Position numbers and translations under genes: made by a program. Source: Diplonema japonicum (taxonomy: Eukaryota; Euglenozoa; Diplonemea; Diplonemida; Diplonemidae). From it: 64,000 bases of DNA. Positions 27,513 to 38,300 of the stretch are shown here, in pieces. The stretch's first letter is position 1; each line of letters opens with the position of its first letter. Location of the stretch: assembly GCA_964019335.1 (NCBI GenBank), contig OZ025660.1, positions 1 to 64,000 on the forward strand, in the 5' to 3' direction. The notes under the pieces were generated by a model. That model was not told where the DNA came from and did not search any database. It worked only from the letters and a program-made list of their open reading frames with translations.

Positions 27513-30500
27513 TTAGCGCAGCACGGGGGCCGCGGGACCGGCGTCAAGAGAGACCGGAGGAGGGGGCGGCACGTTTGAAGGTGCAGTGACGTCTGTAGAC
27601 GCCAGGGATGATGGCGAGGTGAACAGTCCGGAGCGTGACCAGGCGAGCAGGCCAGACTCAACAATGAGGTCGTAGATCTGGGTCACGCGTCTCGACAGGG
27701 AGAACGCTAGGGAGGGAGTACCAGCAGGAGTGTCGATCGCCCCCCTCCCGATCACAGGGCACCCACCGACAACATGCTCCCTGGACATCGGTGCTGCGTG
27801 GCAGGCTGGGCACCGGAGCACACCCTTGTGCTTCCTGTTCGGGCCAGCAGTCTGCAGGAAGCCGAAGAAGAGAGCCGAGTGACCAATCCGCAGCCGCGAG
27901 ATGACCGTTTCAGCTTGTCTGGGGAAGCCAAGGGGGAAGTGCGCAGACCGAAGCTCGGTCGCAACCGCGTAGTTGTGGGCGAGGGATGTTATGAGCTCCG
28001 CGGACCTCCGCACCACCCACCGTCGCACCAGGGCCCTCACTGATCGGTAGTCAAGGGAGGGCCTGTCCTGCTTCCGCTTCGTTCCCTCCACGGCCAGAGC
28101 GTCAGCCTTCTCGTTCCCGTCCACCCCACAGTGGGAGGGCACAAACTGGAGGACCACCGGTGTCCCCTGCGTGCGCGCCGCGGACACCAGCCGGCTCCAC
28201 GTCTGGTGGTCGAGCTTCTCCCTCTGTCGCGTTGGGCCAGCTCGCAGCTGCTCGACGAGGGAGAGGGAGTCGGTGCAGATCGACAGCGGGGACTTCGCCA
28301 GCGAAGGGTGTGTTTTTCGGAGGGTAGCCACCATATCCAGCGCCGTTTTCACAGCCATGCCCTCTGCCCGAAAAGATGAACAGAAGTCGTTGACGCCATG
28401 GCACACAGACACAGGGGTCAGGGGGGGAGGCAGCTGCAGATAAACCCCAGAGCCACCTTTCGCCTTCTGTCCGACCTGTACAACCGAGCCATCCGTGTAG
28501 GCATGGATGCCCGGGGGGAGAGCCGCAAGAGCAGCCTCGGCCGCCTTCCGCCTGTCCGCGTCTGGCGACGATCGCGTGACCCCGCCGGGGAGGTCAGTCC
28601 TGAAGTCGACCATGCCTGTCTGCCACGGGGCCGCCAGGGGCGTAGCCGACAGGTACTCGAAGTGCACCTTTGGTTCCAACCCGCATCGACGCAGTGCTTG
28701 GTAGCCAGAGCGCAGCCACCCACACCCCAGCCTGTTCGCCTGCTTCAGCTTGACCGTCTCCCTGTGAACCGGGGAAGACTGCCAGCAGAAGGCCCTCGCC
28801 GTCATCGTCGCCGCAGCACCCTCAGCCATTCTTTCGAGGGGAAGCAGTCCTGCCTCAGCTAGGAGCTTGTACCCTCCGGAGCCACTCCAGCAGCCCGTGA
28901 TCAGCACCGCCGCCTCCTGGTGAAGCCCAGCCAGGTCCTTCCTCCCGACATCATCGAGCCTGCTGTAGTAGACCCCCATGCAGTAGCGCAGCAGCGGGAG
29001 GATGTACGTAACGTAGAGAGACCGCAGAGTGTCCCTCTTGCTGCCCCAGGACGTGCCGGACAAGAGCTTCAGCACCCTCAGCCTTTTGCTGGCCCGCCGT
29101 AGGATGTCCTGTGCGTGTTCACCGAACGTGAGCCCAGAGTCCACCGTAACCCCAAGGTACCTCGCGTGTTCAGATAGAGGCAGGGGACGGGCCGCAACGT
29201 AATCCACGTCGGGCCGTCGCACGGCTGCATGCATGTCCCGCACGCAGCGGATCCGCACACCACCCGCCTCCACAACCTGAAGGCCCGCCAGCTCCTGGTC
29301 CCCGGAGATCGTGCCATCGGCGTTCACCCCCAGGCCGAAGAGTGGGTTCTGGAAGGCACCTGGCTGAAGGGGGACTCGAGACGAAGTGAAGTAGACCCCG
29401 AGACGTTTCTGGGGGGGGACGCAGACTGCCTGCGTCTTGGACGTGCTCAGCAGCATGTCACGCTCCCTGCACCAGTCCTCAACCGCATCCACCACCGCCT
29501 GCGCCTTCCGCTCCAGCCCAGCCACGTCCCCTTGTCCAGAGGAGATCACAACCGCCACGTCGTCGGCGTAGAGCACCGAGACGTCCGCCAGTCCCTCCAG
29601 TCTCCTGGCGAGTTCGTCGACGTAGATGGTGTACAGGATGGGACCCAAGACAGAGCCCTGGGGGACACCCCGTCGCACCTTCGTCGTCGACCCCCTCGAC
29701 CGTCCAATCGTGACCGCAGCAGTACGGCCGCATAGAAAGGACCGCGTCCACTCCACGAAGGGTTCGGGGAGACCCTTCCCTCGCATCTTGTCCAGCAGGG
29801 CACCATGGGGCACCAGGTCGAAGGCAGAAGAGAAGTCGAACAGCAGAGCGGCCGAGAGACGTCGATCGTCTTTGTTCCTCGACATGCACTCAGTGAGGGT
29901 TGCCACCTGCTCCTCCGTGGAGCGGCCGCGTCTGAAACCAGCCTGGCTGTCGTGGAGTCCCTCGACTCCCGTCCCGTCCGCGTCAAGAAGAAACGTGAGC
30001 CTCTCCTCGATCATCCTCTCCAGCAGCTTGCAGAGGCAGCTGGTCAGGCAGATCGGCCGGTAGGAAGCCAAGAGAGTCGCATCTTTTCCAGGTTTCGGTA
30101 CCGGGACGATCACTCCCTTCTTCCAGGCACCGGGGACGACACCCATCAGCCAGGAGCGATTGAGGAGTAGAAGGAGGACACCGAGGGAGTCCGTGTTCAG
30201 GTGTAGGAGCATCTCCGAGAAGATTCCGTCTTCCCGGCCGCGCTGCGCGTCTTCATCCTTCTCAGGCCGCGGGTGAGGTCGTCCACGGTGAAGGCTTGAC
30301 ACCCGAGTCTGCTTGCAGAAGGAGCGGCGTCCTTCGAGTTCCCGTCACCACGCCTGCCGTAGAGCTTAGCGAAGTGCGCCCCCAGCCGGTCGGCCTTCGC
30401 CTTGTCCGACACAAATCTTCCCTCGAGTACAGGAAGGTGTGTCTTTCGGTGCCTGCCGTCCAGCTTCTTCACCGCTCTGAACGCAGCCCCGAGGTCCTTG

Positions 30501-31663
30501 CTCCGGCTGAGGTCGGCCGCCATCCTTCCCCATGCCTCACGCTTCGTCTCGTCAAGGAGTCGGTTGACTTCCTTCACCTTCGCCCTGTACTCCTCCACCA
30601 CCACGTCCGCCTCTTGAAGCAGGAGTTCGCGCAGGGTGTTCCGCTCTTCGAAGGCGTCCTCGAGCTCAGCAGTCCACCAGGGGGTCGGGCCACGTCGCAT
30701 CCCACAGAGGGGAATGTGGTCGTTCGCCGCAGTCAAAAGGGCTTGTGTAAACCCCTTCGTGACAGAGTCAATCGGAGCCGCCGTGTCAACACCAGCAAGC
30801 AGGCGGGCAACAGCAGCAGTGTAGTCATCCCATCTGGCTTTTTTGAAATTCCAGGTGGGGAAGGGGCGCTCCGAACGGTAGACGTCCTCAAGAGGCAGGT
30901 GAAAGGATACGGGACTATGATCGGAGCCCCACGTGCCCAGCGTCTTCGGCTCAAGCTTCGCGCAGCGCCCCACAACCAGGTCCAGAACGTGTCGTGACGA
31001 GTCCCTCGTCGGTTCGTTGCGGTCGTTGTAGACGGAGTACCCGTGGGTGTCCAGCCAGTCCCTGACCACGTTCCCCCTCTCGTTCGGCGTCGTCACCGTG
31101 GCGTCCCAGGAGCTGTGGTGAGCATTGAAGTCACCCGCTATGACTGTGTTCTTCCCCATGGGAAGGCTGCCAGGCCGCAGGTACTCAGGGTCCCTCGTGC
31201 CTCTGCTCGCGCTTACCGGTGTAAGGTAAACGTTGGAGAGAGTGATCGGCTCACGCTTCTCGCAGGAGATCCTCACATCCAGTCTCTCAGTGACACAGTC
31301 CCCAGCCGGGAGTACGTGCGGAACCTCCTCCGAGGCAAGATCGTCGCGGACATACGTGACAATACCACCACCCCTCGTCGCAGTGCCGTCAGTCACCGGT
31401 GTCAACCGATCCCTCCTGTATGACCTGTACCCAGGCAGGTGTGGCGTGTCGTGCCCTTCCCTCAGGTGCGTCTCCTGTATCATGATGATGTCCAGCGACA
31501 AGAAGTCAGCATGGCGAGATACGACGGTCCATTTCGCAACGAGGCCGTTGCAGTTCCACGAGACAACCTTGAGACCCTTAGGCGACGGGGGCGGCAGCTT
31601 CTTGGGTGGGCCAGGGTTTGTTTCGACCAGCCCAAGCAGCCCCAACAGGTCCCTGACGGACAT
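27513..31663 (-). pseudogene. Family A ORF2, copy I (single-base frameshift)
   Basis: Same protein as the intact ORF2 of copies II and III (APE, RT, RNase H, zinc finger). One C is missing from the run CCCC at about 30234-30238, so the frame breaks after RMKTRSAAG. Beyond the shift the frame is clean to the normal TAA. The lesion lies between the APE and RT domains, so no active RT can be made from this copy without a frame change. Only scattered substitutions separate it from copy II, so the damage is recent or a base-calling error in a homopolymer. Confidence 0.9.
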
Positions 31664-31807
31664 CCTCCCGAGTAGGGTGGGGATCAGTGCAGAGAAGTCG
31701 GTGAAGAAACAGAGAGGTAGGAGTCTCCTTGGGAGGATGCGAGGGAGACTAGGAGAGGGAGCATGGTCGTGGATCTGCTGCTCCCCCTGTTCTGCGGGGC
31801 CCCTTCA
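31664..31807 (-). other. In-frame UGA and linker between ORF1 and ORF2, copy I
   Basis: The ORF1 stop TGA (31807-31805) is followed by 141 bases without a stop, in the frame of the ORF2 ATG at 31663. See the copy II entry for the comparison with family B. Confidence 0.85.
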
Positions 31808-34657
31808 ATTGGATGGACCCATGGAGGCAGAGCGCCCCTTGACCCCATTGGTGAAGAGATCTTTGGTCTCCGCGAACGACCTGGCCCGCCCCCTCGTACC
31901 CAGGTTCGTCACCGCAGCCTCAGAGGTCGTAGCGAGAGGAGGAGCCCCCTTCTTCCCCTTCCCCTTCCCTTTCCAGACACTGTCGTGTGTCGTCGTCACC
32001 CCCGGTGTAGGGTCCCGCGGCACTGCCGTTCCCGTCGTCAGCGTGGCCGCCTGCGGCAGGAGGAGGCGGAGCGTCGTCCGCAGATCGGAGATCATCTCCT
32101 GCTGAGAGTCGATCGTCCTCTGCAGCCCGACGATCGACTCCTTCAGCGTGGCGACGAGCTCAGTGAGAGCGGCGACCTCAGGCGACCCGGAAGGGACCCC
32201 CTCCTTGTTTCCCGCAGACACGTTGCGGGGCGGTGTAGGGGACGTCACAGTGTCGAGCTGGGGGGGAGCCACCGAGCTCGGTATGGACGCCCACGGGCTG
32301 GTGGGAGGAAGCCCAGTTGCTTTCACCGCAGGGCCAGTCTCCGAGGGTGTCGACGCCGATACAGGTGCCGGGTCAGGTACAGGTGTAGGCGCAGGTGCAG
32401 GTACATGAGAAGATGTGGGTGCCGGGGTCGAGGACGTTGCAAGCGCAGGTGCAGATGCAGGTGTCGTCCTGTTGATGAGAGGGGGCGGCTTGACGGTCGG
32501 GTGGTCGTCCGCATCACGGAGGCAGACAAGGCGCCCCCCAAGGAGCCACGTCCTGGACTTCGGGGGCGGGCTGTCGACGACGATGAAGAACACGAGTTGC
32601 CTCGTGCCCTGGAACATCGTCTGCGTGCGCCGCAGGACGGAGGATGGTTTCCAGCCGATGTGGTCCATCATCTCGTCGAAGGCCGCCCTGGTGATGGACG
32701 GCGGGGCCCCGGTAAGCAAAAACTTGCGCTTCGTGCGCTGTTTTGCGAGGGCCTTCCGGAGCCGCTGTTCCGTCTCCGGTAGGCACCGCACAGTCCATCC
32801 CTTACGGTGCGCCACCCCGAGAGACAACCCACCCAGCGTCCCCGCAATCCGAAAGGCATCCGCCCTCCCTTCCGCCACGATGGGTACATAAGCGTACCCC
32901 CCGCGTCTCTCCGTCGTCCGCATTAAGCAGCCGTCCCCGGACCGGCGCAGGACGGCGTGGACGTGTGCTGCTTGCAGGCGCAGTCCCACCTCGTGGGTCC
33001 AGTGCCTCGCCCGCGGTTCCTCCTCACCGAACTTCCTTGGGCGGAAGACCGCACGATCCTCCACCACCGCGCCCTGAGCCTTGGCGAGCTCCAGGACCCT
33101 GGCCTTCGCCTCCTTCAGGCTGTCTGCACTGACACAGACGTAGACGACCTCCGATCCGCTGTTGAAGGTGGAAGGCGGGGTGTAGGTGGGGGGGTCCAGC
33201 CCGAACGTGGAGACGTGGACCCTCCTGTTCACTGCGCGCGACCCAGAGACCATGACAATCTCGCTGGGGGTGGTGACACCGGGGACCTCTGTCATAAGGA
33301 CAAAGGTGATGGATGCCGTAGGTAACGCGGAGCACACGACCCCCATTTCGGAGGGATCGTCGAGCGCAATGACAGCGCGGGATGTTTCCGTCGGGGGGGA
33401 CACGTTGGTGTAGATCGGGGCGTCCCATGTGTCTGGCACCAGGTCCCATCGCGGGGTTGTGGAAGGGGCAGGGGCAGGGTCGTCCTCCATCTCCTCAGGG
33501 CCAGAGCTGGTGTCAGAGTCTGAGCTGAGGAGGAGCGTGCCTTGGTCTGTTGACGCGTTGGCGGAAGCGTTCGCGACTGCTTCGTCCTCGACCTTCTGGG
33601 CATCTGCCTTCTTGGCGGCCGCCAACCTCAAAGCTTCCTCCTTTTTGGCAGCGGCTGCGGCGGCTTCCTTTTCGGCGGCGGCGGTGGCTGCGACCTTCTT
33701 CTTCTCCTCGGCGGTGGCGGCTGCGGCTGCGGTCTCCTTCTCGGCGGCGGCGGCTGCAGCTTGCTTCCTGGCGGCGTCGGCTGCGGCCTTCCTCTCGGCG
33801 GCGGCGGCGGCAGCGGCTTTCTTCTCGGCGGCGGCCTTCTCCTCGGCGGCGGCGGCGGCTGCTGCTTTCTTCTCGGCGGCGGCGGCGGCTGCGGCTTTCT
33901 TCTTCTCGGCTGCAGCGGCTGCGGCTGTAGCCTTCTTCTCCTCGGCTGCTTTCATCTCGGCCGCAGCACGCGCAGCCTCCTTCTCCTCTGCCGCAAGTCG
34001 TGCAGTAGACCGCTCGCGCAGAGCCTTCTCCTCAGCCTCGACTGCTCTGCGAGCAGCCTCCACACCAGCCACGCGTGCAGCTTCCGTCTCGGCTGCCATT
34101 TTGACAACAGCAGCATCAGCCACCTCCTGCGCAGCCTTCATCTTAGCAGCTATTTCTGCAGCTACCACGTCGGCCGACTCGCGTGCAGCTTCCAAATCAG
34201 CAGCGATTCCCGCGAGTTCGACGTCGGCCGCAGTGCGTGCGGCTTCGAGGGGGTGTGTGGCGTCAGCTATGTGTGCGGCTTCGGCGGCAGCGTCAGCGCG
34301 CGCGGCTCTGGCGGCCTTCCTCCTAGCTTTTTTGCTGGAGGTCGGGGTGGCGACGCTGGCGTCAGGCGAAACCGGCCTTTTGACGGAGCCGGTCGGGGTG
34401 GAGGCGACAGGTGTCGCTGGGCCGGCTGTAGCGGCGGCGGCGTCGGGCGTGAGGAGGTCAATTACGGTGACCACCCCCGTCATCTTCTCCCGGTGCTCCG
34501 GCGTCAGGAGCTGCCCCAGCTCCCCGGCTGCTCCAGCGCTGCGGAGCATCCTCTCCACCCGCCGCTCCTCCCTGGCCTTGGACTGGGCCAGCTGTGTGCT
34601 GGCCCCGTTCCCTTCCGGCTTTGCCTTCTCCTTGTGCTTGTCTTTCTTCTTGCCCAT
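31805..34657 (-). CDS. Family A ORF1 (gag-like), copy I
   Basis: 950 codons, intact, from ATG 34657. Basic start (MGKKKDKHKEKAK), a long Ala/Glu/Lys-rich coiled-coil region (about residues 100-360), an acidic Ser/Asp patch, a folded-looking middle region containing VYVCVSADSLKEAKARVLEL, a Pro/Thr-rich segment, a short second coiled coil (LTELVATLKESIVGLQRTID) and a basic Gly-rich tail. No CCHC zinc knuckle is seen, unlike many retrotransposon ORF1 proteins. Expected role: RNA-binding nucleocapsid of the retrotransposon particle. Confidence 0.85.
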   Translation of the reverse strand: MGKKKDKHKEKAKPEGNGASTQLAQSKAREERRVERMLRSAGAAGELGQLLTPEHREKMTGVVTVIDLLTPDAAAATAGPATPVASTPTGSVKRPVSPDASVATPTSSKKARRKAARAARADAAAEAAHIADATHPLEAARTAADVELAGIAADLEAARESADVVAAEIAAKMKAAQEVADAAVVKMAAETEAARVAGVEAARRAVEAEEKALRERSTARLAAEEKEAARAAAEMKAAEEKKATAAAAAAEKKKAAAAAAAEKKAAAAAAAEEKAAAEKKAAAAAAAERKAAADAARKQAAAAAAEKETAAAAATAEEKKKVAATAAAEKEAAAAAAKKEEALRLAAAKKADAQKVEDEAVANASANASTDQGTLLLSSDSDTSSGPEEMEDDPAPAPSTTPRWDLVPDTWDAPIYTNVSPPTETSRAVIALDDPSEMGVVCSALPTASITFVLMTEVPGVTTPSEIVMVSGSRAVNRRVHVSTFGLDPPTYTPPSTFNSGSEVVYVCVSADSLKEAKARVLELAKAQGAVVEDRAVFRPRKFGEEEPRARHWTHEVGLRLQAAHVHAVLRRSGDGCLMRTTERRGGYAYVPIVAEGRADAFRIAGTLGGLSLGVAHRKGWTVRCLPETEQRLRKALAKQRTKRKFLLTGAPPSITRAAFDEMMDHIGWKPSSVLRRTQTMFQGTRQLVFFIVVDSPPPKSRTWLLGGRLVCLRDADDHPTVKPPPLINRTTPASAPALATSSTPAPTSSHVPAPAPTPVPDPAPVSASTPSETGPAVKATGLPPTSPWASIPSSVAPPQLDTVTSPTPPRNVSAGNKEGVPSGSPEVAALTELVATLKESIVGLQRTIDSQQEMISDLRTTLRLLLPQAATLTTGTAVPRDPTPGVTTTHDSVWKGKGKGKKGAPPLATTSEAAVTNLGTRGRARSFAETKDLFTNGVKGRSASMGPSN

Positions 34658-34677
34658 TTTTCTTTTCTTTTCTTTTT

Positions 34678-34683
34678 TGCGAT
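34678..34683. repeat. Target-site duplication, 5' side of copy I
   Basis: Sense-strand ATCGCA between the poly(A) of element B and the 5' end of copy I. It matches the bases directly 5' of tRNA-Val (27054-27059). Confidence 0.8.
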
Positions 34684-35396
34684 TTTTTTTTCTTCAAAAC
34701 ACCAATAGGTGCCACCATGGGGAGCAACACCTGGGAAGGGGAAAGGTGAAGGGAAGCATGGAAATATTACAGGGAGGGCGAAGACCAGTTCTTCTGCAAT
34801 CAGATGGAGCTGTGGACTCCGCCAACCCGTGCACCTGTTTGGAACAGCCGAAGAGGGCTGAATTACTTTAATTCCAAGCCGCGTAGACCTACGTGACTCG
34901 GACGGGGACCTTGACCCCAGTTCGTAGTTTTTCTCAACTGGGACCTCTGGTGACCGGAACTGGCCCCGGTCGCCCCCTCGAGAGGGATTTGCTCCATTGA
35001 GCGAAACATGAAAGGGTGAGAGTAAAATCTCTCAAAATCAAAAGGGGAAGCGAGCGTGCGTGTGCGCATGGGGATGATAAGGGAAGTATTTGCTCTCCCC
35101 GCTGCACTCCGGCAGGCGGGGGGAGGGGATGGCCGTACCACACTCGTTCGTGCGAAGATGAGAGGACTCATCAGGGCAACTTCAGAGTAGGTCGGGCCAT
35201 CCGTTTTTGACTACAATGTCAGGGCACACGGCAACAAGAGGATGTTAATTTTAAAAATTTAAAAATTTAAAAGTGGGGACGGGCATACTGGTAAGAGAAA
35301 GGCCAGACGCCGGATGATGATGATAACATAAGAAAAGAGAAGGGAAGGGAACGTAAGCACTAAAAGAATTGAAAAGTTGATCTCACCCTACTCACT

Positions 35397-38300
35397 TCAG
35401 CGCAACACGGGGGCCGCAGGGCCAGCGTCAAGGGAGACAGCCGGCGGGGGCGGGATGAACGAAGGGGCAGCGGTACCTGCTGTTGCCGCAGACGGCGACG
35501 TGAAGACCCCGGATCTGGCCCAGTCAAGCAAGCCAGAGTCGGCGATAAGGGTGAATACCTGCGTCACGCGTTTTGACAGGCACTCCACCAGCGAGGGGCG
35601 TCCATTGGGAGCGTCGAGCGAACCCCGTCCAACCACAGCGCACCCCCCAACAATGTGCTCCCTGGACATCTGTGCTCCACACGCTGGACAGCTGAGCTCA
35701 GCCTTCTTCCTGTTCGGTCCAGCCGCCTGCAGGAAGCCAAAGAAGAGAGCGGAGTGCCCTACCCTCAGCCGCGAGATGACCGTCTCCGCTAGCCTGGGGA
35801 GGGACTGGGGGAAGCACGCCGCTCGGAGCCCCGTGGCCCTCGCGTACCTCGGGGCCACCTCCCCGACAATGACCGCAGACCTCTGCTGAATCTGGCGACG
35901 GACCAGGGCCCTGACCGACCTGTAGTCGAGAGAGGGGCGAGTCAGCTCGCGCTTCGTGCCTTCCCCGGCCAGCCTGTCTGCCGCCTCGTTGCCAGGAACC
36001 CCGCAGTGGGACGGCACAAACTGGAGAATGACTGGTGCACCTTGCGCACGTGCCGCGGCCACCAGCAGTTCCCAGGTCTCGTGGTCGAGCTTCTCCCTCT
36101 GCCGCGTAGGACCTGCCCTCAGCTGATCAAGGAGAGAGAGCGAGTCGGTACAGATCGACAGCCGGCTGTCTGCCAACGTGGGGTGCTCGCTCCGGAGCGC
36201 AGCCACCATGTCCAGAGCCACCTTGACAGCCAGACCCTCCGCCCGAAAGGAAGAGCAGAAATTGCTGACGCCGAAGCTCTCGGACACGGGTTCGTGGGGG
36301 CGGGGGAGCTGCAAGCAGACCCCGGCACCGCCCCTCCACCTCTGGCGGTCCCGTACGACAGAACCATCCGTATAGGCATGGATACCCGGTGGAAGGGCAG
36401 CCAGAGCCTCCACGGCCGCCTTCCGCTTATCCACGTCCGGCGACGAACGCGTGACCCTGCCGGGAAGGGCAGTTCTGAACTCCACCAGGATCGCATGCCA
36501 CGGTGCTACTTTGGGCGAGGCAGTGAGTAGCTCGAAGGTGTCGTACTTCCTGAAGCCTTCCTGCGTCGTCCATCCCTGCAGTCCGCAGCGCCGTAGCGCA
36601 AGGATACCCGCACGCAGCCACCCATTGCCCATACCGGTCATCCGCTTCTGCTCAAGGACCTCGCGGTGAACCGGGGAGGTCCTCCAGCAGAACGACTTCG
36701 CCGTCAACACCGCCGCAGCTCCCTCAGCCATCTGTCGGAGGGGTAGCAGTCCTGCCTCAGCAACAACCTTCGCCGTGCCCGAGCCGTGCCAACAACCCGA
36801 GATCAGCACCGCCGCTCTCTGGTGGAGCCCGACAAGCTCCTCCACCCTGCTGTCCCTGAGCCTGGCAAAGTAAACACCCATGCAGTACCGGAGTAGCGGG
36901 AGAACGTACGTGAGGTACAGAGATCGGAGCGTGGCCTTCTTGCACCCCCAGGTCGTGCCCGACAGGAGCCTTAGAACCCTCAGCCTCTTGTCAGCGCGCT
37001 TCAGGACATCCCCCGCATGCTCGTCAAACGTGAGCCCAGAGTCTACAGTGACCCCAAGATACTTCGCCGACCCACACAGAGGTAGGGGGCGAGCCGCTAT
37101 GTAACCAATGTCGGACCTCCGGATGGCGGCGGGAATGTCGAAGGACCGTTTGCCACCCGCCTCCACGACCCGAAAGCCAGACAGCTCACGGACGCCAGAC
37201 AAGGTCCCACAGGCCCCAACCCCAAGGTTAAGGACAGGGTCCTGGAAGGCCCCCGGGCAAAGCGGGACACGCGACGAAGAGAAGTAGACTTTAAGCCGCT
37301 TTTGATAGGGAACGCACACTGCCTGCGACTTGCTGGAGCTCAGCAGCATGCCCCGTCTCCCACACCAGCCCTCAACCGCGTCCATCACAGCCTGGGCCCC
37401 TCGCTCAAGACCAGCCAGGTCGCCCTGCCCGGCTGAGACCACCACCGCAACATCGTCGGCATAAAGAACCGACAGGTCCGCCATCCCAACCAGCAACCTG
37501 GCTAGCTCGTCGACGTAGATGGTGTAAAGGACGGGTCCCAGCACAGACCCTTGGGGCACCCCTCTCCTCACCTTCGTCGTCGACCCGCGCGAACGACCCA
37601 CCATGACCGCCGCCGTACGACCGCAGAGGAAGGAGCGCGTCCATTCGACGAAGGGCTCAGGGATCCCCTTCCTCCGCATCATGCCCAGGAGAGCTTCGTG
37701 CTGAACCAGGTCAAACGCAGATGAGAAGTCAAACAGCAGGGCAGCCGACAGACGCCGACTGTCTTTGTTCCTCGACAGGCACCCGGTCAGGGACGCCACC
37801 TGCTCCTCCGTGGAGCGGCCCCTCCTGAAGCCAGCCTGGCTGTCGTGGAGACCCTCAACGCCCGACGCGCTAGAGTCTAGGAGAAAGGTAAGCCTCTCCT
37901 CTATCATCCTCTCAAGCAGCTTACAAAGACAGCTAGTGAGACATATGGGACGGTACGATGCAAGCAACGTGGCGTCCTTCCCTGCCTTCGCCACTGGAAC
38001 AATCACCCCCTTCTTCCAGGCACCCGGCACAATCCCCGCCTGCCATGAGCGATTGAGGAGCAGAAGTAGAACCCCGAGCGAGGGTTGGTCGAGGTGGAGA
38101 AGCATCTCCGCGAAGATGCCATCATCACCCGCTGCACTGCGTGTCTTCATCCTTCCCAGACCGCGGGTGAGATCATACACCGTAGAGGCGTGGCACCCAA
38201 GCACGTTCGTCGAAGGAGCTACGTCCGCCGCGTCCCCATCACCACCCTGGCCGTAGAGCTTGCCGAAGTGAGCCCCCAGGCGGTCGGCTTTCGCCTTGTC

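Larger units (their letters stand above)
27060..34677 (-). mobile_element. Family A retrotransposon, copy I (near full length)
   Basis: 7.6-kb non-LTR element: 5' UTR of about 20 bases, ORF1 (34657-31805), in-frame UGA and 141-base linker, ORF2 (31663-27513, one frameshift), 3' UTR of about 430 bases, terminal GGTATTTTG followed by poly(A). It is nearly identical to copies II and III. It sits directly upstream of tRNA-Val in the same orientation, with ATCGCA repeated at both ends. Confidence 0.92.
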